This document shows positions 49,455 through 55,848 of a stretch of 55,848 nt of DNA, in pieces. Within the stretch, counting starts at the first letter, position 1, and each line of letters opens with the position of its first letter. A program made the position numbers and the translations under genes. The stretch spans positions 1-55,848 of the forward strand of contig NZ_MLFS01000027.1 of NCBI RefSeq assembly GCF_002095485.1. Direction: 5' to 3'. The stretch comes from Pantoea wallisii. GTDB lineage: Bacteria > Pseudomonadota > Gammaproteobacteria > Enterobacterales > Enterobacteriaceae. The notes under the pieces are model-generated. The model was not told the DNA's origin, did no database searches, and was given only the letters and a program-made list of their open reading frames with translations.

Positions 49455-51173
49455 TTACTTGTTAAGGGCTTTCGTCAGGAAAGCGATGATATCGTGCTGC
49501 TTAATCATCTGCTTCTCGCTGGCAGAGCGAGATTTATACTCAATCTCTTCGTTATCAAGATTGCGATCGCCGATGACGATAGTGTGCGGCACGCCAATCA
49601 GCTCCATGTCCGCGAACATCACGCCCGGGCGCTCTTTACGGTCATCAAGAATGACGTCGATGCCTTTAGCGCGCAGCTCGCTGTAGAGCTGCTCTGCCAG
49701 CTCTTTCACGCGGAAAGATTTGTGCATGTTCATCGGCAAAATCGCCACTTCGAACGGTGCCAGCGCCGCCGGCCAGATGATGCCGCGTTCGTCATGGTTC
49801 TGCTCAATGGCTGCAGCCACCACGCGGGTGATGCCGATGCCGTAGCAACCCATGGTCATAACCTGGTTACGCCCATCTTCGCCCTGCACGGCGGCTTTCA
49901 TCGCATCCGAATATTTGGTACCCAGCTGGAAGATGTGGCCGACTTCGATACCGCGTTTAATCTGCAGAACACCTTTACCGTCCGGACTTGGATCGCCCTC
50001 TACTACGTTACGGATATCCTCTACGCGCGCTTCCGGCAGATCGCGACCCCAGTTGATGCCCACAAAGTGCTGACCATCAATGTTTGCGCCGGCAGAGAAG
50101 TCGCTCATTTTGGCGACGGTACGGTCGGCAATCACCGGAATGGTCAGGCCAACCGGGCCGATAGAGCCGAAACCAGCACCGACGACGGCGCGGATCTCCT
50201 CTTCGCTGCCCATCTCCAGCGGTGCAGCCACGATATCCAGATGCTCCGCTTTGATCTCGTTCAGCTCATGGTCGCCGCGTACCAGCAGGGCAACCAGCGC
50301 ATGGCCGCTCTCCCCGGTCGCCTTGACGATCAGTGTCTTAACGGTTTTCTCAACCGGAATCTGATGCTGCTCAACCAGCTCGGCGATGGTTTTAGCATTC
50401 GGCGTAGCGAACTGCGTCATCGCTTGCGTGGCAGCCGGACGCTCACCCGCAGGGGCCAGCGCTTCTGCTTTCTCAATGTTGGCCGCGTAATCGGATTCGC
50501 TGGAGAAGATCACATCGTCTTCGCCGCTCTGCGCCAGGACCTGGAACTCATGCGAACCGCTACCGCCGATGGAGCCGGTATCGGCCTGCACCGCACGGAA
50601 ATCCAGACCCATACGGCTAAAGCTCTGGCTGTATGCGCGGTACATCGCGTCGTAGGTCTCCTGCAGAGACTCCTGCGACGTATGGAATGAGTAGGCGTCT
50701 TTCATCACGAACTCACGTGAACGCATGACGCCAAAGCGCGGGCGCACTTCGTCACGGAACTTGGTCTGAATCTGGTACAGGTTCAGCGGCAGCTGCTTGT
50801 ACGAGCTCAGCTCGTTGCGGATCAGATCGGTCACCACCTCTTCATGCGTCGGGCCCAGCACGAACGGACGCTCATGGCGATCTTTAATGCGCAGCAGTTC
50901 CGGGCCGTACTGCTCCCAACGACCGCTCTCTTCCCACAAATCGGCAGGCTGTACCACCGGCATAGAGATCTCAATCGCGCCCGCGTTGTTCATCTCTTCG
51001 CGCACGATGTTTTCGACTTTTCGCAGTACGCGAATACCGGTTGGCAACCAGGTATAGAGACCGGAAGCCAGTTTGCGGATCATACCGGCGCGCAGCATCA
51101 GCTGGTGGCTGATCACTTCCGCGTCAGAAGGTGTCTCCTTCAGGGTGGAGAGCAGATATTGAGTAGTACGCAT
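49455..51173 (-). CDS. proS: Prolyl-tRNA synthetase
   Basis: ProS charges tRNA-Pro. The 572-residue product equals E. coli ProS and is of the bacterial type. It has the class II catalytic core with motif 2 ([27 protein letters not shown]) and motif 3 ([13 protein letters not shown]). An inserted editing domain (about residues 225-405) clears Ala-tRNA-Pro. The C-terminal anticodon-binding domain contains [24 protein letters not shown]. Downstream of trmO on the same strand, 68 bases away. Confidence 0.99.
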   Translation of the reverse strand: MRTTQYLLSTLKETPSDAEVISHQLMLRAGMIRKLASGLYTWLPTGIRVLRKVENIVREEMNNAGAIEISMPVVQPADLWEESGRWEQYGPELLRIKDRHERPFVLGPTHEEVVTDLIRNELSSYKQLPLNLYQIQTKFRDEVRPRFGVMRSREFVMKDAYSFHTSQESLQETYDAMYRAYSQSFSRMGLDFRAVQADTGSIGGSGSHEFQVLAQSGEDDVIFSSESDYAANIEKAEALAPAGERPAATQAMTQFATPNAKTIAELVEQHQIPVEKTVKTLIVKATGESGHALVALLVRGDHELNEIKAEHLDIVAAPLEMGSEEEIRAVVGAGFGSIGPVGLTIPVIADRTVAKMSDFSAGANIDGQHFVGINWGRDLPEARVEDIRNVVEGDPSPDGKGVLQIKRGIEVGHIFQLGTKYSDAMKAAVQGEDGRNQVMTMGCYGIGITRVVAAAIEQNHDERGIIWPAALAPFEVAILPMNMHKSFRVKELAEQLYSELRAKGIDVILDDRKERPGVMFADMELIGVPHTIVIGDRNLDNEEIEYKSRSASEKQMIKQHDIIAFLTKALNK

Positions 51174-51241
51174 TGATTACGATTCCAGTTGTACGGAAGG
51201 ACACGGACAAAAATTTGCTGGCGGCTAGTGTACCAGCGAGA

Positions 51242-51969
51242 TCAATCACTCAAAAGCTTGTTTTCACGCGGATCAAGGGCGAGCACCTCAGTGCCTGTCT
51301 CATCAATGCGCCAGCGCACATTAAAATCGAGCAGCCAGGCGGCATACTCGCGATCGCGGCTTTCACCTTTGCGGTAAGCCGGGCGCGGATCCTGTGCCAG
51401 CACGTCAGTGATAAAGCGCATCAGCTGAGGATGATGACGCTGCTGTTGCTGGATCTGCTGCTGTGCCAGCGGTGAGAAGCGTATCGGCATACTGGCATCG
51501 GGCGCGGTCTGCGCGAAGCCAGCGCGCGCATCCGGCAGCGCTTCGGCAAAGGCAGATAGGGTTTGATATCCACTACCGGCGTGCCATCCACTAAATCAAG
51601 GCTGCCCAGCTGCAAAATCACCTGCTGCTTCTCACAGCGTATGCCTTTCAGCTCTACCAGCGACATGCCGATCGGGTTCGGGCGGAAGGTAGAGCGTGTC
51701 GCAAACACCCCCATGCGCGCATTGCCGCCAAGGCGCGGCGGACGCACGGTAGGGCGCCAGCCACCCTCCATCGTTTGATGAAAGACAAACAGCACCCACA
51801 GGTGGCTAAAGGCTTCCAGGCCGCGCACGGCTTCCGGCTGATTATAAGGCGGCAGCAGATGCAGCTCGCCGCCGCCATCCCGGACCAGCCCCGGCTGGCG
51901 CGGCACGGCGAACTTCTCTTTCCACGGCGATCGAATCACGCCAATTTGCGCGAAGGCAAATTCACTCAT
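51242..51969 (-). CDS. trmO: tRNA (adenine(37)-N6)-methyltransferase TrmO, frameshifted
   Basis: TrmO (YaeB/TsaA) methylates t6A37 to m6t6A in tRNA-Thr using SAM. The main frame gives [64 protein letters not shown] and [13 protein letters not shown]. It breaks at about 51550, and the C-terminal part ([21 protein letters not shown]...[13 protein letters not shown]) is in another frame. One added base restores a 242-residue protein (E. coli 235). Its ATG overlaps the rcsF stop as ATGA. The intact flanks suggest sequencing error. Confidence 0.93.
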
Positions 51970-52367
51970 TGATTCGAGACTTTCAGCGCGGAGCCCTGAC
52001 ACACCGCCTGGCGGTAGCAGCCTGGCGTGCTGGTCACGATTTCGCATTTGTGCAGCAGAACCGCATTGGCCTTCATTCCAGCAGCTTTAATCTGCAGGCG
52101 CTTACGTGCGGTATTGAGATTGGGTGGCGAATCCTGGTTGCTGCTCTGGCAATCTTCACCAGCCACTTCACCCAGATCGCGGAACGGGTTGCTCACCAGG
52201 TCAGCGGCATCGGTGTAGATTTTTACCGGCGCCGGACGTGGAGCTGGCTTGTGCTGGGTTTCACTGGATGACTGCTGCGGGCGAGACGGAGCACTGCTTA
52301 TCGGGTGATATTCACGAACACACCCGGTCAGCATCAATGCCAACAAGCAGAGCGGTAAAAAACGCAT
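51966..52367 (-). CDS. rcsF: Outer-membrane lipoprotein RcsF, Rcs stress sensor
   Basis: RcsF detects lipopolysaccharide and peptidoglycan damage and relieves IgaA inhibition of the Rcs phosphorelay. The 133-residue product (E. coli 134) has a lipobox LTGC (Cys16), a proline/serine-rich linker (residues 20-48) that threads through BAM-assembled porins, and a folded domain. Four cysteines, Cys73, Cys108, Cys117 and Cys123, form the two known disulfides. A GAGGA site precedes the ATG. Its stop overlaps trmO. Confidence 0.97.
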   Translation of the reverse strand: MRFLPLCLLALMLTGCVREYHPISSAPSRPQQSSSETQHKPAPRPAPVKIYTDAADLVSNPFRDLGEVAGEDCQSSNQDSPPNLNTARKRLQIKAAGMKANAVLLHKCEIVTSTPGCYRQAVCQGSALKVSNQ

Positions 52368-52448
52368 GGCAACATCCTCATGTAATAAAAAGTGGCGTTA
52401 TTGAAACAAGGACGACCACAAATAACAAGTGAGCTGCGACATGCAGAA

Positions 52449-52473
52449 ATAGAAAGGGCGGCCGAAGCCGCCC
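52449..52473 (-). terminator. Terminator of metNIQ
   Basis: GGGCGGC (52456-52462) pairs with GCCGCCC (52467-52473). On the minus strand the stem with its TTCG loop is followed by TTTCTATTTC. Confidence 0.85.
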
Positions 52474-52495
52474 TGCAAGGCATGAAAAGTGAAAC

Positions 52496-53311
52496 TTACC
52501 AGCCTTTCACTGCGCCGCCGTTGAAGATTTTATTAGCGGCTTCAGAGACCTCGTCAGATTGGTAAGCCTGCACGAATTTCTTCACGTTTTCCGCGTCTTT
52601 ATTGTCTTCACGGCTCACGATCAGGTTCACGTAAGGGGAGTCTTTGTCTTCAACAAAGATGCCGTCTTTCGCTGGCGTCAGGCCAATCTGGCTGGCATAA
52701 GTGGTGTTGATTACCGCCAGAGCGATTTGTTGATCGTCCAGTGAGCGTGGCAGCTGCGGAGCTTCCAGTTCAACAATCTTCAGGTTTTTCGGGTTACCGG
52801 TGATATCCAGTGAGGTTGGCAGCAGGCCAACACCATCCTTCAGTTTGATCAGACCCACTTTCTGCAGCAGCAGCAGGGAGCGGCCAAGGTTGGTTGGATC
52901 GTTGGGGATAGCGATTTGCGCACCGTTCTGCAACTCATCCAGCGATTTGATCTTTTTCGAGTAACCGGCGATCGGGTAAACGAATGAGTTACCGACCGAT
53001 ACCAGCTTATAGCCGCGATCTTTGATCTGCTGATCCAGATACGGTTTGTGCTGGAAGGCGTTGACGTCGATATCGCCTTTGCTCAGCGCTTCGTTTGGCA
53101 GCACGTAGTCGTTAAACGTCACCAGCTCAACATCCAGGCCGTACTTGTCTTTAGCTACTTTTACCGCCGCTTCCGCGACCTGCTGCTCGGCACCGACAAT
53201 CACACCCACTTTAATATGGTTGGGATCTTTTTCTTTCTGATCGCATCCTGCCAGCGCAATCGCGCCAATTAACGCACCCAGAGCGGCAATCTTTTTAAAG
53301 GTAATAGCCAT
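52496..53311 (-). CDS. metQ: D-methionine-binding lipoprotein MetQ
   Basis: MetQ binds methionine for the MetNI importer. The 271-residue product equals E. coli MetQ. It has a lipobox IALAGC (Cys23), then HIKVGVIVGAEQQVAEAAVKVAKDKYGLDVELVTFNDYVLPNEAL and the conserved NPKNLKIVELEAPQLPRSL and INTTYASQIGLTPAKDGIF segments. I use the second of two close ATG codons (53311) because AAGGA lies six bases before it and directly against the first. It is the last gene of metNIQ. Confidence 0.97.
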   Translation of the reverse strand: MAITFKKIAALGALIGAIALAGCDQKEKDPNHIKVGVIVGAEQQVAEAAVKVAKDKYGLDVELVTFNDYVLPNEALSKGDIDVNAFQHKPYLDQQIKDRGYKLVSVGNSFVYPIAGYSKKIKSLDELQNGAQIAIPNDPTNLGRSLLLLQKVGLIKLKDGVGLLPTSLDITGNPKNLKIVELEAPQLPRSLDDQQIALAVINTTYASQIGLTPAKDGIFVEDKDSPYVNLIVSREDNKDAENVKKFVQAYQSDEVSEAANKIFNGGAVKGW

Positions 53312-53348
53312 ATCCATTCCTTAATAGAGAAGTATTGATGTTGTTTGC

Positions 53349-54002
53349 TTATTTATGGGACACAGCGCGCACAATGCGGTCGCCACAGAATTGGATTAAA
53401 TACACCAGAACGACCAGCAGAATCAGTACGGTATTCATCACGGTGGCGTTATAACCGATGTAACCGTACTGATATCCGATCTGGCCCAGACCGCCAGCGC
53501 CAACGGCTCCGCCCATTGCAGAGTAGCCGACCAGCGTAATCAGGGTAATTGTAGCGGCATTCACCAGACCCGGCAGCGCTTCCGGCAGCAGCACTTTACG
53601 CACGATCTGCAGCGGCGTAGCGCCCATTGCGCGTGAGGCTTCAATCAAGCCGGTTGGCAGCTCCAGCAGGGCGTTTTCGACCATACGTGCAATAAAGGGA
53701 GCAGCACCGACGGTGAGCGGCACAATCGCTGCCTGCAGACCAATCGACGTACCGACAATCGCACGGGTAAAGGGAATCATCCACACCAGCAGGATGATGA
53801 ACGGAATAGAGCGGAAGATGTTTACCAGCGCAGACAGCACGCGATACAGCGCCGTATTGGCAAGAATCTGCCCCGGACGCGTGACGTAAAGCAGTACGCC
53901 TACCGGCAGACCGAGCACAAAACCAAAGAAGCCGGAGACGAAGGTCATCATCAGCGTTTCCCAGACGCCACGCGTCAGTAACCACAGCATCGCTTCAGAC
54001 AT
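53349..54002 (-). CDS. metI: D/L-methionine ABC transporter permease MetI
   Basis: MetI is the inner-membrane channel subunit. The 217-residue product equals E. coli MetI, with five hydrophobic segments, and the EAA-loop coupling motif ([25 protein letters not shown]). It overlaps the end of metN by eight bases, so the two are translationally coupled. Confidence 0.98.
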   Translation of the reverse strand: MSEAMLWLLTRGVWETLMMTFVSGFFGFVLGLPVGVLLYVTRPGQILANTALYRVLSALVNIFRSIPFIILLVWMIPFTRAIVGTSIGLQAAIVPLTVGAAPFIARMVENALLELPTGLIEASRAMGATPLQIVRKVLLPEALPGLVNAATITLITLVGYSAMGGAVGAGGLGQIGYQYGYIGYNATVMNTVLILLVVLVYLIQFCGDRIVRAVSHK

Positions 54003-55026
54003 AACCCAGCACCTCTACTTTTACATGATTCTCTTTCAGCCAGGCAATCGCGGCTTGCGTATCTGTTTCACTGCCGTCCATCTCAGCCAGCATAATGCCG
54101 AACTTTACACCACCGGCATAATCCATCTGCGCGCTGATGATGTTGTTATTCACGTTGAAGCGACGCGCAGCTTCAGAGAGCAGTGGCGCATCAACCGATT
54201 TACCGGTGAATTCAAGGCGCAGCAGCGGCACACTATCCGCGATGGCGGTTGCACTCATACGCTGTTGGTAATCGTCCGGAATATCCAGGTGCAGCGTGGA
54301 CTGAATAAACTGCTGCGCCAGTGGCGTTTTCGGATGGGAGAACACTTCGCTTACGCTGTCTTTTTCAATCAGCTCACCGTTGCTGATCACGGCAACCTGA
54401 TCGCAGATGCGCTTTACTACATCCATCTCATGGGTGATCAACAGAATAGTAATACCGAGACGGCGGTTAATGTCCTTCAGCAGTTCAAGGATAGAGCGCG
54501 TGGTTGCCGGATCGAGCGCGCTGGTGGCTTCATCGCAGAGCAGCACTTTAGGATTGCTTGCCAGCGCACGGGCAATCGCCACGCGCTGCTTCTGACCACC
54601 GGACAGATTCGCTGGCCAGCTATCGTGCTTATCCGCAAGACCAACCAGCTCCAGTAACTCTTTCACGCGCTTCTTTATCTCTTCGCGCGACAGGCTGCCC
54701 AGCTCCAGCGGAAGCGCAACGTTGCCAGACACGGTACGGGAGTTCATCAGATTAAAGTGCTGGAAAATCATGCCAATCTGACGGCGGGCCTGAGTTAACT
54801 GCCCGGAGGAGAAGGCGGTAAGATCCTGACCATCAACCAGTACGCGACCGGATGTCGGACGCTCAAGCAGATTGACGCAGCGAATCAGCGTACTTTTACC
54901 GGCACCGGATGAGCCGATGACGCCATAAATTTGTCCGGCAGGCACGTGCAGGCTAACGTTGGATAACGCCTGCACAGTACGTGACCCCTGCTGGAACACT
55001 TTGGTAATGTTTTCGAGTTTAATCAT
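53995..55026 (-). CDS. metN: Methionine ABC transporter ATP-binding protein MetN
   Basis: MetN powers methionine import. The 343-residue product equals E. coli MetN. It has a Walker A GSSGAGKS (residues 38-45), the signature [15 protein letters not shown], Walker [16 protein letters not shown], and a C-terminal NIL domain (about residues 265-343, [24 protein letters not shown]) that binds methionine and causes trans-inhibition. It is the first gene of metNIQ, with a MetJ-type control region upstream. Confidence 0.98.
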   Translation of the reverse strand: MIKLENITKVFQQGSRTVQALSNVSLHVPAGQIYGVIGSSGAGKSTLIRCVNLLERPTSGRVLVDGQDLTAFSSGQLTQARRQIGMIFQHFNLMNSRTVSGNVALPLELGSLSREEIKKRVKELLELVGLADKHDSWPANLSGGQKQRVAIARALASNPKVLLCDEATSALDPATTRSILELLKDINRRLGITILLITHEMDVVKRICDQVAVISNGELIEKDSVSEVFSHPKTPLAQQFIQSTLHLDIPDDYQQRMSATAIADSVPLLRLEFTGKSVDAPLLSEAARRFNVNNNIISAQMDYAGGVKFGIMLAEMDGSETDTQAAIAWLKENHVKVEVLGYV

Positions 55027-55101
55027 TTGTTTAATAGTTATCGTGTTGCGTTGTCCGTGGTGTATCGGCTTTCGCGCAGCCGCGCTGTGCGAAATTTGAA
55101 T

Positions 55102-55132
55102 GGATGTTAAGGCATCCAGACGGCTAAATCAA
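55102..55132 (-). promoter_or_regulatory. metN promoter overlapped by MetJ boxes
   Basis: On the minus strand TTGATT (55127-55132) and TAACAT (55104-55109) are spaced 17 bases apart. Within the spacer, AGACGGCT (55118-55125, plus strand) matches the met-box AGACGTCT at seven of eight positions. The abutting octamer 55110-55117 matches five of eight and the next one, 55102-55109, four. Adjacent octamers are how MetJ binds, so methionine repression of metNIQ is likely. Confidence 0.7.
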
Positions 55133-55214
55133 TCGAAGTCAATCAATCTGCGATTCTCCCGGCACACACAATCATGCGATACTGCGCGACATTATTTGCA
55201 GCAGGAGTTTCTAC

Positions 55215-55775
55215 GTGGCGAACAAAGTCCCGGCTATTTTTCTTGATCGTGATGGCACCCTGAATATCGATCATGGCTATGTGCATGAGATCGACAATTT
55301 TCAGTTTATAGATGGCACCATTGAAGCGCTGCAGGCGTTAAAGAAGATGGGCTATGCGCTGGTGCTGGTGACAAACCAATCCGGTATCGCGCGCGGCATG
55401 TTTACGGAAGAGCAGTTCATGCAACTGACCGAGTGGATGGACTGGTCACTGGCGGACCGTGACGTCGATCTCGACGGTATCTATTTCTGCCCGCATTTAC
55501 CCGATGCAAAAGTAGAGGCGTATCGACAGAGTTGCGACTGCCGTAAGCCGCAGCCAGGAATGTTGCTTTCAGCTCAGCAGGAGCTGGATATCGATATGGC
55601 CTCTTCTTATATGGTTGGCGATAAATTAGAAGATATGCAGGCAGCGCTGGCAGCAGGAGTAGGAACAAAAGTACTGGTCCGCAGTGGCAAACCCGTAACG
55701 GCAGAGGGTGAAGCAGCCGCCGACTGGGTTCTTAATAGTCTGGCGGACCTGCCGGCACGCATTAAAAAGGCGTAA
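55215..55775 (+). CDS. gmhB: D-glycero-beta-D-manno-heptose-1,7-bisphosphate 7-phosphatase
   Basis: GmhB removes the 7-phosphate in ADP-heptose synthesis for the LPS inner core. The 186-residue HAD-family product (E. coli 191) has the nucleophile motif FLDRDGT (Asp11, Asp13), VTNQSG, a zinc-binding loop ([18 protein letters not shown]) and the acidic motif [13 protein letters not shown]. The start is GTG behind CAGGAG. It is divergent from metN. In E. coli an rRNA operon follows. Confidence 0.97.
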   Translation: MANKVPAIFLDRDGTLNIDHGYVHEIDNFQFIDGTIEALQALKKMGYALVLVTNQSGIARGMFTEEQFMQLTEWMDWSLADRDVDLDGIYFCPHLPDAKVEAYRQSCDCRKPQPGMLLSAQQELDIDMASSYMVGDKLEDMQAALAAGVGTKVLVRSGKPVTAEGEAAADWVLNSLADLPARIKKA

Positions 55776-55848
55776 ATACAGGCGTATTGCACAAATTTCA
55801 AACGAACGGTAAAAAAGTTGAAATTTGCACTTGCGCTTCCGCAGAGTC
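55776..55848 (+). promoter_or_regulatory. Probable upstream region of an rRNA operon (cut by window end)
   Basis: After gmhB the sequence becomes A+T-rich with A- and T-tracts (near 55790-55822, for example GGTAAAAAAGTTGAAATTTGC), like an UP element. The window then ends at GCGCTTCCGCAGAGTC. Synteny predicts rrnH here. No rRNA sequence is present in the window, so this is inference. Confidence 0.4.

Noticed and set aside
49392..50690. 432-codon open frame opposite proS
   Set aside because: It mirrors the proS coding sequence and has no family features or ribosome site.

Overview
The window is a block of conserved enterobacterial chromosome. Gene content and order follow the E. coli K-12 interval from hrpB to the start of rrnH: hrpB-mrcB-fhuACDB-hemL-erpA-btuF-mtnN-dgt-degP-cdaR-yaeH-dapD-glnD-map-rpsB-tsf-pyrH-frr-dxr-uppS-cdsA-rseP-bamA-skp-lpxD-fabZ-lpxA-lpxB-rnhB-dnaE-accA-ldcC-yaeR-tilS-rof-yaeP-arfB-proS-trmO-rcsF-metQIN-gmhB. 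High G+C, two ERIC elements, a c-type cytochrome gene between tilS and rof, and the absence of clcA, yadS, yaeQ and nlpE fit a member of Enterobacterales outside Escherichia. An Erwiniaceae-like organism (Pantoea/Erwinia group) is my best guess, but it is an inference from memory of synteny.

Layout. 1-9.8 kb: the end of an RNA helicase gene, the bifunctional peptidoglycan synthase PBP1b, and the Fur-controlled ferric hydroxamate uptake operon fhuACDB. 10-18.3 kb: tetrapyrrole synthesis (hemL), Fe-S insertion (erpA), a small secreted protein of unknown function, vitamin B12 uptake and nucleoside recycling (btuF, mtnN), dGTPase, the periplasmic protease DegP and the sugar-diacid regulator CdaR. 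18.3-23.5 kb (minus strand): yaeH, dapD, glnD, map. 23.6-28.6 kb: the translation and nucleotide cluster rpsB-tsf-pyrH-frr, then dxr. 28.6-43.6 kb: the long envelope-biogenesis cluster, covering undecaprenyl phosphate, CDP-diacylglycerol, the sigma-E protease RseP, BamA, Skp, lipid A (lpxD-fabZ-lpxA-lpxB), rnhB, dnaE and accA. 43.6-49.4 kb: a structured, repeat-bearing intergenic region, lysine decarboxylase, yaeR, tilS, a cytochrome c, rof/yaeP and arfB. 49.4-55.8 kb: proS, trmO, rcsF, the metNIQ methionine transporter with a MetJ-type control region, gmhB, and what is probably the approach to an rRNA operon.

At least seven reading-frame breaks are present (one in hrpB, two in mrcB, one each in fhuD, fabZ, lpxB and trmO). 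Every one is repaired by adding a single base, and two lie in genes that are essential in relatives (fabZ, lpxB). The simplest reading is systematic single-base deletion errors in the assembly rather than real pseudogenes.

I did not find a new multi-gene system. The parts least explained by known annotation are the accA-ldcC intergenic region (nested inverted repeats, a tandem 26-base repeat and two palindromes), the 83-residue secreted protein beside btuF, the extra cytochrome c, the AT-rich central segment of fhuA, and hairpins that cover ribosome binding sites (yaeR, arfB).
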